This document shows positions 35,832-47,089 of a stretch of 64,000 nucleotides of DNA, piece after piece. Position 1 is the first letter of the stretch. Each line of letters begins with the position of its first letter. This DNA comes from Undaria pinnatifida. Taxonomy: Eukaryota > Sar > Phaeophyceae > Laminariales > Alariaceae. The DNA lies in the NCBI GenBank assembly GCA_012845835.1, contig JABAKD010000014.1:6855396-6919395 (forward strand). The letters run 5' to 3'. Below the pieces are notes generated by a model. That model worked only from the letters and a program-made list of their open reading frames with translations. It made no database searches and had not been told where the DNA came from. The position numbers were made by a program, and so were the translations under genes.

Positions 35832-38800
35832 CTACCCTATACCAGCTCGGAGCTCTGCTTCTCCCGCTTTCACCTTTGAGCTCTTAGCTCTGCTGACACG
35901 GGCCGTACGGTTGGCGAAAGGCCTTCCTGGGCTGCTTCGCGTCTTCCGCGCTACGTAATCTACAACTCCCAAACAGCTCTTCTCGGAACGCATATCGGTT
36001 TTTCTCTTGGAATGTTTCTCTAAACGCGTTGTTTGTATTTTCTCTGATTTTTTTTCGGAACGCTTCTTGTATTTGTTGTCGGAAAATTTCTCGGATTTTT
36101 CTTTGGGATATTTGTCGAAAGTGGAATTTTTAGCGGAATTTGTGTCGGATATTTTGTCGAAACGCTTCTCCGGATGCATCTCGCATTTTTTCTCGAGGCA
36201 TTTCTCGGATTTTTCCCCGGGTTTTTTCTCCATTTTCTTCCCGCAATTTTTCTCGGAACGCTTCTCGGAACTATCTTTTGAACAATGCGTTACTTTGATA
36301 GGCGGAACTACCAATGTGACCGGGGCGTCTTCTACTACTTCTGCTACCCTTGACAATAAAACCTGGGAGTCACCCCTTTGCGACGAGAAGGTGACAGACC
36401 GGACGATAACAGGTTCCTCCTCCTCCTCCTCCTCTTCTCTCTCGCTCTTCTCAGCGTTGGAACTGTTGTCGTCGCAGTCTTCGGCCGGGCATACCGTGGG
36501 GAGAAAGGACGTCTCGTACGCCAGCCCTGCTTTCAAGGGGAGAGAGAGGGACGGCGAGAGGGACGGAGAGGGAAGGAGGGGACAAAGGAGAGCTGGGGAG
36601 ACGGGGGCGGAGGAGGAGGGGGGGGGGAGAGGAAGAGGGGTTTGAAACGGTAAACAAAACGAAAAAGGGTTCCATTAGAAAACAATGCGAGAAAACTAGC
36701 AGTGACGTTGACTAGCCATGTTCGCGAACAGTTTTTGTTTTTTGGGGTGAAAGGCGCAGAAAAAATAAATAAAAGTTCGCTTGAAATTGAGAATACGAGA
36801 GAACTATGTATGAAAAATTGTTCGCCTCCAAAGCGGAATACGAGAAACTGAAAGCGGCTATTGACTAGCCATGTTCCAAACAGAGGGGAGGGGGGTCAAT
36901 ACAGTAACAAACAGAAAAAATGGGTGGGAGCTTGCAAAAGGAAATACGGGAAAACCAAAAAAAAAACTGAGTAGTAAATATCGATATCGACTATCCGTGC
37001 TTGACAAGACGTGGAGAGGGTAAAACACAGTGATTATGTAAAAATGTAGCAGTGCCACACACACTGACGTTTTTCGATTCAACCTATTAACGTCGATCGA
37101 GCGTTTCTCACACGAAATATATACCGCGTTGGAGAGGAATGGGGGGGGGTCAGTCTCGAGCAAATCAAAAGTACAAAAGAAAAACTACAGAAAAACAAGA
37201 CGGAATATTGCTGCGGTAGTCGATTTTAGCAGTATCAAAGTAAAGCATGGTATTGTCGTGCTGGCCGTCCAACAATGATTGTCATAAACAGCTATTATTG
37301 CACAGAAAGAACAAACCCGTCCGGCGGAACAGATAGTCTATTCGTGCGTTTTTTGTATAATATACTAGATTGACTGCGTGTTACTTTTCATTCGCTACAG
37401 CAGCCAGGAAGGTCTAACTCGATTATACGAGGTACCCCGCAAGATTTCTTCATTCGCACTAACTTTCACTTATCACGAATACCGCATACTGGTTGTGCTA
37501 AAAATGGCCACAACTCATCGCGCTGTACGTACAACGCATGAAAGACAAGAAATGCTGCATAATACTTACCCTCTCCCTGCACGACCGATGCTTCAAACAT
37601 TCCCATGGGGCCACGCTGCTGGTCGACGATGTCCATGTCGTCAAGGTCAACATCACCGCCATCATCATCATCATCATCTGCTGTCACAGGACCTGAATAA
37701 TAAGAATAAAGAGGGGAGGGGGGAGACAGGAAGGGGGGAGGGAGGAGAGGGGGAAGGGCAGGGATGGGGGGAGCAGAAAGGAGGGAGGGGAGGGGGGTGG
37801 TGGGAGGGTAGATCAACTTTGGAGGGAAACTGCTGAAGTTTCCATCATATATTCAGCAATGGAACAACTGTGGAGTAAATCATACCAGGTGCCAGGTACA
37901 CGGTTGACGGTACTCGCCAACATCAAACCCATATCGATGTCGCTTGTGGAAATACTTCATCATCTATGTGTACCGGCGGCAATGAGCATGACCTGGGACG
38001 GGTACAGGACTAAAGCGTAACATTAGTTCAAGAGGTTCAAAACTAAAGCCAGTGAACACAACAAAGAAAAAGACAAAACGACACACCATACCAGGCCCCC
38101 CGAGGTAATAATTGGATTGGAAAAAATGCAGGACGATGATTACACGACGAAAGGATGAATTAGTTTTGTGTAATGAAAAAAGGACGTTTTAGTGGATCAA
38201 TGATTTACTATGGTTATAAAGTACCCCCCCTGAAAAAAGCACGTTTTTGGATATTTTTCACTCGGCTTTAGGGTACCGCCCCTGTTCAGGGAAAAAAATG
38301 ATATTTATTTCACTTGATTCTAGAGTACCCCCCCTGTCAAGGAATAATACATATGCGGAGTACCAAATTGTTTTTCATGTAAAGCACGCTGATTTACGCA
38401 CGCAAAATTCACGTTCCGCAAAACAATTTAACCTGTGTACAGCCAGGCGCAACAACACTAGTTCAAAATAATCAAACTCCAAGAGCCAAAATATTACGAC
38501 ACACACCGCGCAAACACCACCACACTTCAGCCACAAGCATCCCACCGATGATAAATCACTCACCCGCTCGGCACGATGGCTTTTCGACCACCAACCCTGC
38601 ACAGCTGTCACGGATGCCGAAGACCATGTCCATGCCGCCGCCACCGCCACCGCCATCATCCTCCATCACAGCGCCCGGAGTGCAGGGAACCTCGAAGGAC
38701 ATCTCCTCCCCCTCCTCCTCCGCGGCGGCGCTACAGATGCTCGCTGGCGAGGTCGTGGGTGCGCGTGCTGAAGTCGATGCAGTATCTTGCTGATACACCG

Positions 38801-41000
38801 CCGCTGATGCTGACGCCGATGCTGGCGTCGTGGATGCTGATGCTGACGGTGTGGACGATGATGCTGACGGCGATGGCGTGCTGTCAAGTTCCACGACGCC
38901 ACGAGCACTCGGCGTTGGCGGCGTGCTGCCAAGGTCCTCCACGGGCTTAGCACTCCACGGCACCCTAGCCAACTCTTCGCACAGGTCCTCAATGGCGAAG
39001 TCGAGCGAGATGCACTCATCATCGAAGTCCTCCTGGTATTCCTTGCGGATCTTGGCGAGCCTAACGATGGCGGGGGCAGCCGCAGTCTGCATAATGCCTC
39101 CATCCTCGAAAGGATCGCCGCCCGCCAGATAGGACTCAATCACCACGCCGCAAATTGCTTTGGCCCCCCACTTGAACACCTTGAGGCCTATCTCAGGCTT
39201 GTTTGGCGGGCAGAGGCCTACAGCGGTCGGGAGGTGGGTGAGGCATTCGGTCGGGGTAAGCTCTGGTGGAGGCCCGGCCGGCTCGAGCTCGACCGTGGCG
39301 GAGGAGAGGTCGACGAACTCGAAGGAAACCGCGCTGGTGTATTTTGGTTCTTCAAAATCGCTCGCGTCGTCGATTACATGGTAGTATTCGACTTCGTCAA
39401 CGTCGCTCGAGGAATCGAACTCGTTCGAGTTGTCGTCGTAGTCGGGTTCGTAAACGTCGCTCGAGCCATCGAAGCCGTTCGAGTTGCCGCAGTAGTCGGA
39501 TTCGTAAACGTCGCTCGAGCCATCGAAGTTGCTGTCATCATCATCATCATCATCTCGAGAAAATCCGCAGACATCACCACCACCATCACCGTCAAGAGCT
39601 TCATCATCGCCATCGTAGGAGTCGGAGGAGATGTCGGAAGCGCACTCGTCAAGATTATCATCGCCATCGTCGCAACAAGAGTCAGCGGAGATGTCAGGAG
39701 CCCCACCCTCCCAGCCCTCACCATCATCGCAAGAAGACCCAGCGGAGGTTTCAGAAGCACCACCATCGCCAAGATCATCAGCGCGAAACGAGTCGTCAGA
39801 GATATCGGACGCACGCTCGTCCCAACTGCTGCCATCATCGAAGGAGGCGTGGTCGGGCTCGAGATCACCATGGCCGTTGGACTCGTAGTCATCGTCGCTG
39901 ATGGTACACTCATGGTTGATGGAGTCGTCGCTGATGGTGGTCTCGTGGTCGTCGTTGTCGCTCGAGGTGTCGGATGCGTCCGTGTAGCGTACATCCTCAG
40001 CTTCGACAGTGCAGCACTCGTCGTCGCTGATGATGCTTTCGGCATGGTAGCCGTCGCCGATGGTGCTCTCGTTGTCGCCGTCAACACCGATGACGTTCTC
40101 GTCGTGAGAATCGTGAGTGATGGTGCTCTCGTCGTCCGAGTCGTCGTGGGAGATGTCGGATACGTCCGAGTACGAGCAGCGCCTGCGGTATGGGTACGAG
40201 GGTCGCAGGTTGGAAGGGCCAAACAATTGATCAGATTCATAGACGACGGATGCGAGGGCTCGCGCAGACTCTGCTACTAACTCGTTTGTTTGCAGCCGTC
40301 ATGCTGTGGATTGCTTCCAACACTACGTGTTCGTAGTACTTACAGAGAGGCATGCCACCTCGAGAACGAAAGAAGCCACGCGGAGGGCTGCGGCGCCAAG
40401 TGATCAGATCGTCTACCACACAGCAGTCTGGACTGAACGGCATGCCGACGAACACAGCAAACACATCTATTTTGCAAACTGCTCTTGAAATTTCCAAACT
40501 GCCAATGTCGCTGCCATGACAGAACACAGAACAGCACAGCAGGGCTGCCAATCGTCTTGCCTGTACTTTTGCAGGTCGGATGACGAGCCCTCGAACTTCT
40601 CTGGTGCAGTGCTGCTGATGCTGGTGCTGCTGGTGCAGCTGGCAGGGGCGAGCTCGGCTTGGGTTGCTACCGAAGTGTCGCTCTGCTGTTGTTGGGTAGT
40701 CTGGGCGGGTTGCTGCAGCCCGGCTTTGAAAACAAACAGAAAAGGTCTAGCCTCGCCGATGAAGGCAGCGCTGCTAGTTGCGGATGATGAACCCTTGGAC
40801 TCCTCTGACGCTGTGCTGCTTGTGCCGGTGCTGCCGATGCAGCTGGCAGGAGCGAGCTCGGCTTGGGTTGCCTCTGAAGTGTCGCTCTGCTGTTGTTGGG
40901 TAGTCTGTTCGGGGTGCTCTATCCCGGCCTTGAAAACAAACAGAAAAGGTCTAGCCTCGCTGATGAAGGCGGCGTTGCTAGTTGCGGATGTCGACGTCAT
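35832..41000 (-). CDS. Five-exon gene for a repeat-rich acidic/basic protein, copy C
   Basis: The exons are 41000-40567, 40510-40344, 40276-38564, 37692-37570 and 36526-35832. They give an exact frame of 1043 codons plus stop. Compared with copy B there are 68 more residues in exon 1 (two repeat units), one more Asp in exon 3 (3 bases) and one more Asp in exon 4 (3 bases). All length changes are multiples of three and all splice sites are kept, as expected for a maintained gene. Domain order is as in copy B. The start is uncertain in the same way (an alternative ATG near 41245 would need an extra intron). Exon 5 differs from copy B more than exons 1-3 do. Product function is unknown. Confidence 0.7.
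40581..40988 (-). repeat. Coding minisatellite in exon 1, two 204-base units (copy C)
   Basis: Units 40988-40785 and 40784-40581 each encode 68 residues that differ mainly in the Gln region and in the last ten residues (ASEESKGSS against APEKFEGSS). Confidence 0.85.
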
Positions 41001-41287
41001 TGCCGCGGCGCGAAAGGAAGAATCGCAGAACAACGGGGGGACGTCAAGTAGTAGAGGGCGTGCGAAAATCTCTAAAGCCTTCTCCTTTGCCAGGTGGATT
41101 GGCACGGGGTATCGATCGAGTTGTGGTCACGTAGAACGCGCGAGCTGGTGCCCACGTGATCAGGACCCACATGGTTTCCACGGCCAAAACGCCAAAACGT
41201 TGGAACTCCTCGTCTCTCTCGCAGATGTTCCCGCTCGCCCATCATTTTTGCTTTTGGGCCAATCACATTGCTGGGTTTTGTAGAAAA

Positions 41288-41311
41288 TATTTATAGCTTC
41301 GCGCCCATTGG
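41288..41311 (-). promoter_or_regulatory. CCAAT box plus TATAAATA promoter of gene copy C
   Basis: CCAAT at 41311-41307 and TATAAATA at 41295-41288 on the minus strand, same spacing as in copy B. Confidence 0.6.
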
Positions 41312-43507
41312 TTTGTCGCAGATCGTGAATTCGACAACATTAACCCTTTTTGAGAAAAAAATGCAAACAAAACAACAAAACAGCAGCAGCAGCAGGGGCA
41401 ACGCACATATTGGCGCATACAACACACATACATCTAGATACTTGGATTGTTTATGGTAGGGAGTCCTATCGTTGACGCTTTTTAATACTGTAACTGGTAT
41501 GTTAGGAGCATTTCGTGGCGTTATATTGCGAAGAGTCTAACGTAAAGCTATACTGTATTTGGTATGTTAGAGACGTATCCTGGCGCTTTATGGGTGACTT
41601 GCCTTCTCAATAGCCCCCAGTTACTTTTACCATCGAACTTCGAAGCACGACAGACGGGACATGCATTCGCCGGGCCCATCTGATACAAGGTAGAGTGGCG
41701 TGCGTCTTTGCTAGTTAGTGTTGTGCCTTGCCAGGAAGCATGAACCGTGCTAAAGGGGGAGCCCAAACTATCCCGGGGTAGTGCGCGACGCTATACTGTG
41801 TAGGACGAGGTCGCGGCAATCGATTTCCACCACACTAAACTAGGGGCAAACGCTACTAGTAATATGGTCCTGGGGTCCTGGTAGATGGCACCGCACGCAC
41901 ACAGGTCACGATTGTAGTGTAGTATCGTGTAGGCTCACAGGCACAGCATGCATGCGGTAGCGCGGGTTGGGCGTCTTTTACGTGTTCCTCTCATGGTTAT
42001 GGTCATCTCTCGGGGCGTTGACGATGTGGGACGTTTCGCTCGGTCATCTGTGGTACGGCTCATCTCTGGCGAGAGGGAGGGAGGCAAAATAGGAATACCA
42101 AAAAGGAGCTTGACAAGTTGGAGAGTTGACCCTTTCTGCGGGAGGGCGCGTTTCAGAAGGTGAGAGGTTTGGACTATGGTGCTTGCTGTGGGGTGTTTGG
42201 GACGTTCGTACCCAGGTGCGTTTGGCATTGCATGGTCACATACATCTTCTTGTGATGCGTGCTGGGTATGTACAAGTATGATTATAATATAATAGTAATC
42301 ACTAATTGCACCAAAGCACCCGCAACTTTGGTTTGGTACATGAATGCGTGCGCCTGGATCCCGGACCCTGCGCATATGTTGCGTTAAAAATGCATGCATG
42401 CTGCATGCGATGTGCTGTTGCTGAGGGCTTGATTGTTTCATCGCTGAATGGCGACGACACCGCGTATCATATAGGCTTAGCTGTACTGCTATACCCGTGG
42501 TGAGAGAGGGGAGAGGCTTCGTGTCCTTTGGGCTGCCCCCTAGGAATTTTTTTTTTCCCTTTCTGTTCAATGTTTCCTTTTTTGTTTGGAGATCTTGGAT
42601 CTTCCGTGTTGATGAGGCCTACCTCTCTGTCTAGACTGCTGTCCCTCGTACACTTCCGTACTTGCCCTGTGTTGGCCTCCCTCGCGTGTTCCCTGAAGAC
42701 ACCAAGACACAACTGGTACATGAGATTGGTTTAAGATGGCTTACCTCATGGCTGACTGCTGGACACTAGCTGACAACACACTGCTGTGACCTCACGAAGT
42801 TAACGTACTCGTTGTACGGCCTACGACGTACTACGACACACCGTCAACCATCTATTTTTACGCGACTATATCTACGAGTATCGCATCTGCAGAGCTATAT
42901 ACAGCTACCGAGCTACGACTATACACCTGCAGCACTCGTGCAAGCAGCTATTCTGCAGAACCGCAGTAGATTGTAGAGCAGTCGAGGACCGCAGAGCGCC
43001 AAGCGCAGAGTGCGGAGTGCAGAGAAATTGCGGTTCAACCACGAACGCTTCGTTTCTCCCATCGTTTTTGGTGTAGCGACGAGCGACGTTGCAACGGGTC
43101 GACGTTGCGCTTGCGGCTTGCAACACCACGACGTTGCGGCTTGGAGACGACATCCTGCAGACACCGCGATGACTTCACACGCCCGCGAGATTTGAAGCAA
43201 TTTGCTGCACGTATGCGAGTAGCATGTTTGCGTCCATGTTTACATCTTTACTCGTCGTTTTCACAACGTGTGTGTGTTGTGTGTACACGCGCATCAGGTG
43301 TACCCGCGGACCCGTTTAGCACTGCACTCCCGACATGGGTACAAATTACTTGAACTTTAACGTGCAAAAAAGGAAAAGTACAAACTAGAGAAAGTATATT
43401 TTCTTGGGAATGACGAACCCTCGAAGGCCGTACAGTACCGGGGACCGGGGAGGCGGAAAGTATACCAAAGCGAGACTTTTGCTGCACACCGCTATGCATG
43501 ATGCATA
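41312..43507. other. Unit C intergenic region
   Basis: Counterpart of 19583-21866 without the 81-base insertion. The MITE-like block is at 41746-41890. No confident gene is seen. Confidence 0.5.
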
Positions 43508-43902
43508 ATGAGGCGGCCTGAAGTATTGTCCGTGCTGCTGACTGCCGCTGTCTCAGCGACGACCACTGCTGTTGAGAGCTTCCGGCTCCCTTCCACACCG
43601 ACGAGTCCTGGATTCGGCAGGCACTGCAAAGCACCAAGGATGGCGACAGCTGGCCGACCAGAAGGGCTCGAGGTGAGAAACACGAATAAATGCACCAAGA
43701 ATGTGTTCCCGTGTTGAATGTGTTACCGGTGTTGTACAGCAGTACCTGTGGTACCTCGTGGTACAACTCGTGTCTTCAGTCTGTTCTTGCCGCCCACCTA
43801 CATCCTGCACAACCAGTACCAGTATCAGCATCCGTGCTTGTGCCTCTCCTAGAGGGACGATACTACACCACGTACATGTGCACCGTACACCACAGCAACT
43901 GA
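43508..43902 (+). CDS. Putative two-exon small secreted or plastid-targeted protein, copy C
   Basis: Exon 1 is 43508-43672 (55 codons, starting MRRPEVLSV because the first ATG of copy B is ATA here) and exon 2 is 43780-43902. The one-base difference from copy B lies inside the proposed intron, which supports the intron. Donor GAG|GTGAGA and acceptor GTGTCTTCAG are the same. See copy B for interpretation. Confidence 0.35.
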
Positions 43903-44012
43903 CTATTAATATATCAGAGATGTACCATGACCACTTACTGAGGTTTGCAGTCAGCGTTGCCTGCCATGAAAAGCCAGTGGTTATGGTGCGTATGGTGTAC
44001 ATCTATGTACTA

Positions 44013-45476
44013 CCCCTGTACATGTGCTTCATCGATCTGCAGAAAGCGTACGACTCTGTCGACCGGGAACTGTTGTGGGAGGTACTCACACGCCTTGGCG
44101 TACCAACCAAGATGCTTACAGTTATCCGCAACTTCCACGAAGGCATGCGGGCTCGCGTGCGTGCGGATGACGGCGAGCACTCGGATTGGTTTAATGTCAC
44201 CCAGGGGCTGCGGCAAGGCTGCGTGCTATCACCGTTACTGTTCAACGTGTTCTTCGCTGCTGCGATACACGTCGTGCTGGTACGCTTCAGCAAAGACGAA
44301 AGCATCGTAAGGGATTTGGTTCACCTCGAAGAGGGCAGTGCAGTCGGAAAAGAGGAACCGTTGGCATGCGTGCAAAGGGCTGTGTGGGGCATGTTGTACG
44401 CAGATGACGCAGGAATTGTTTCGAAGTCGGCGGAAGGCCTTGCTAAAATGATGACAGTCATCGTGACTGTCTTCGAAGCAGCAGGCCTCACGGTATCGGA
44501 AAAGAAGACAGAGACGATGCTGCTACGAACACCGGACCAGACATCCCTCGCCCCACCGCTCGCGATCGAAGCATCAGGCCAGAGGTATAAACAGACGACC
44601 CAGTTTTTATACCTAGGCGGCATTATCCACGAAAGCGCTGACCTCTCGCTCGAAATCGAACGACGGATCCGTCTCATGCGGGCATGCCTCAAACGGTTTG
44701 GCCCGGAATTGTATGACAGGACGACCGCCCCGCTTAGTCTGAAAGTCCGCATGCTGAAGGCTGAGGTCATTGAGACCCTGCTGTACGGGTGTGTGACGTG
44801 GACCCTCAATGCGGACCACTTCGCCAAGCTCCGATCAGCCCACCACGAAGTCCTTTTGCGAGTCATTGGCTTCCAGCGCCGATTACGCACCGACCACACC
44901 ACCCTCTCGTACGCGAAGGCCCTCAGGATGACACGATGCGAGAGCATCGAAACGACCATCCGTAAACGGCGGCTCTTCTTTGCCGGGGCCCTGGTGCGAC
45001 AACACAAGGGGCGACTGCCCCGTCGGTTGATGTTCGGGACGATCGCTGGTGGGGAGAACCCGAAACCAGGCGGACAACTCAAGACTTGGCCTAGAGCCAT
45101 AGCTGAGGACCTTAGGGTGTTCAAAGCCAACGAGGGATCAACGGAACACTCCCCCTTAGTTTTTGGAGTTGGGACCGCGCTGTGGCCCACTGCAGCAAAA
45201 AAGGTGGGCTAGTGGTACCGGGGGGTCCTCGAAGCAGCTGAACGGTTCATGGGCAGGTGGCACGAGGATGAGGCAAAGCTGAGTAGACAGCGCCGCGCAT
45301 CCGCCGTGGGTGGTGTCGAAGGGAACGGGGGGAGGGGGGGCAGCAGGAGGGGTAGAAGGAACACCGCACAAGGGTATGGGGGCAGGGGGGGGGACAGGAG
45401 GAGTAGAAGGGAAACCGCGGTAGATGAAAGTAGGAAGGAGACCGCAGACAGGGTAGCAAGGTACCAGGCCGACTAG
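44013..45476 (+). pseudogene. Reverse transcriptase ORF fragment with one in-frame stop
   Basis: The frame opens directly with motif A (FIDLQKAYD, catalytic Asp codon 44034-44036), followed by motif B ([10 protein letters not shown], about 44205-44234) and motif C (YADDA, Asp codons 44103-44108 relative to 44000, that is 44403-44408). A thumb and C-terminal region of the LINE type ([18 protein letters not shown]) follows. The fingers, any endonuclease and any first ORF are missing. After 399 codons a TAG (45210-45212) interrupts. The same frame then continues for 88 codons with WYRGVLEAAERFMGRWH and ends at 45476. Upstream of 44011 the open frame is host unit sequence. The copy cannot be autonomous. 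Confidence 0.85.
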
Positions 45477-45477
45477 T
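45321..45477 (+). repeat. Direct repeat in the retrotransposon 3' part, first copy
   Basis: A G-rich block with ACAGGAGGAGTAGAAGG, ACCGCGGT and GACAGGGTAGCAAGGTACC, ending GGCCGACTAG, codes for the C-terminal ETADRVARYQAD end of the ORF. It recurs at 45907-46057. Confidence 0.8.
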
Positions 45478-45906
45478 AGGTGGAACCTTTCTATCTATGC
45501 CACTCGTACCGCCAACTGCTGCAGCTGCTCGGAATGTGATGTCTTGGTACTTTGATTTTTCCGTGAATTTCTTTTTTCTTTCTTTCTTTCTTTTTTTTTT
45601 TTTTTTTTTTTTTTTTTCTTTCCCCTCCTTATCCTTATGAAGGGAGTCTTGCATGGTGGGTAGGTGACGAGCCTGTTTTATTTGGCCCTCCCAGTCTTCC
45701 TTCTTTTACTTGTTTCTTTTTTCCGGGGTATTTTTTCCCTTTCTTTCCCCCTTGCATGTCCATTTTGGCTCATGCTCGGGGTATGTTTCTATCTCCCGTG
45801 CTTTGGCTCCCCTTTTTATTTATTTATTTATTTATTTATTTTGTCTTGGTTTCTTTCGTTGTTTCTCTCTTTTACAAGGTATTTTGGTTTAATGAGAAGA
45901 ACACAA

Positions 45907-46057
45907 AGGGGGGAGGGGGGGAAACAGGAGGAGTAGAAGGAAAGCCGTCCAAGGGAATGGGGGCAGGGGGGGCAACAGGAGGAATAGAAGGGAGACCGCG
46001 GTGGACGAAGGCAGGAAGGAGATGGCAGACAGGGTAGCAAGGTACCAGGCCGACTAG
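45907..46057 (+). repeat. Direct repeat in the retrotransposon 3' part, second copy
   Basis: Matches 45321-45477 with substitutions and still ends GGCCGACTAG. The following T-rich parts (from about 45710 and from about 46078, with GGGGTATTTTTTCCC and TTGGCTC) also correspond, so a module of about 0.6 kb has been duplicated. Confidence 0.75.
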
Positions 46058-46933
46058 AAGGTACATAGCACTCTTCGTCTTTTTCTGGGGTATTTTTTTC
46101 CCCTTTGTTCCCTCCTTGCGTGTCCAGTTTTTTGGCTCGTGTTCGGATTATCTTATTTTGGTTTTACTTTACTTTATTTTATTTCATTTTATTATGTTTC
46201 TTTTCCGAGCTTTGGCTCTCCTTTCCGGTTGGGTTGTTTCTTCGATTTCCCCTTCATTTTGTTTGTTTCATTTTTTGTTTTATTTTTATCTTTGTTTTTA
46301 TTTGTTTTCTTATTTTGTTTTTGTTTTTTTTTTTGTTTTTGTTTTTGTTTATTTCGTATTGCTCTCTTCCAATGTATTTCTGTTGCTGAGGTATGTATGT
46401 TGTGCCTGTCGTACCCAGTACCAGGGCATGACATTGCGTTGTCGAATGCATTACGATGCATTATCTCTGTGTCGTGGCTTGTGACCACAGAGCTGATCTT
46501 TCTAGGGTGAAGAATCAGTACGGACACTGGGTGTGCTGGATGTCGACGAGTAGAAGAACGGTTTAATGTGAAGAACACACACACACACTGCTGAAATATG
46601 AGCACAATCCGAAGTTCATCTACCGCGGATGTACTCAAGCGTTGCAATCCCTTTCTTAATCAGCGCTGCCCCAAGCAGGCGAAATTATTACCTGGTATGG
46701 CTCTTCTCCCCTGGAACTGGGAATGTGTACCATACCATGACTTCACGAGTCGAAACCCATAATTTCCATAAAGCAAGAAAAATAGGAGAGAAAGCACAAT
46801 CCAGCCGGGAAGCTCTGTGGTCACACACTAAAAGACAGCTACGACAGATATTATAAAAAATGAAAATACACTCCAGATATGTACGAGTCGTAGTGGCCGT
46901 GCGCGATCGGAGTATCACACACAGCTTGCAAAG

Positions 46934-47089
46934 ATGAGTTTCGACAAAATATTCGATCTCACAGCTGGAGTGTATTTAATTTTTATAATATGTAGTGGCC
47001 GTGCAGCGCCAAACAAACGCAATGAGTACGAGGGCGAAACGCCAGCAAGCCAGCACACCAAACTACGCAACGAAGAAAGAAACGAATAA
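46934..47089 (+). CDS. 51-codon single-span membrane peptide ORF, unit C
   Basis: Counterpart of 22717-22872 with the same frame length and two amino-acid replacements in the hydrophilic tail. The hydrophobic span is unchanged. Confidence 0.35.
   Translation: MSFDKIFDLTAGVYLIFIICSGRAAPNKRNEYEGETPASQHTKLRNEERNE

Larger units (their letters stand above)
14742..36261. repeat. Tandem segmental duplication, unit B (complete, about 21.5 kb)
   Basis: This is the only unit with no gap or large insertion, so it is the reference for the array. The period to unit C is 21520 bases at the left edge and shifts by small amounts through indels, the largest being the 204-base coding repeat in exon 1 and the retrotransposon in unit C. 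It holds exons 1-4 and part of exon 5 of the minus-strand gene copy B, and the last part of exon 5 of copy C. Confidence 0.95.
44011..46588 (+). mobile_element. 5'-truncated non-LTR retrotransposon inserted in unit C
   Basis: Unit B reads continuously from ...ATGTATGTAC to TGCTGAAATATG, and unit C has 2578 extra bases between the same two strings. The insert begins inside a reverse transcriptase frame, at palm motif A, and ends in a (CA)n tail after GGTTTAATGTGAAGAA. Its 3' part has T-rich stretches (45588-45617, 46145-46345) and a direct repeat. No LTRs are seen. No clear target-site duplication is visible, so an imprecise insertion or a later rearrangement is possible. The equivalent site in unit A lies in the gap. 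Confidence 0.85.
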
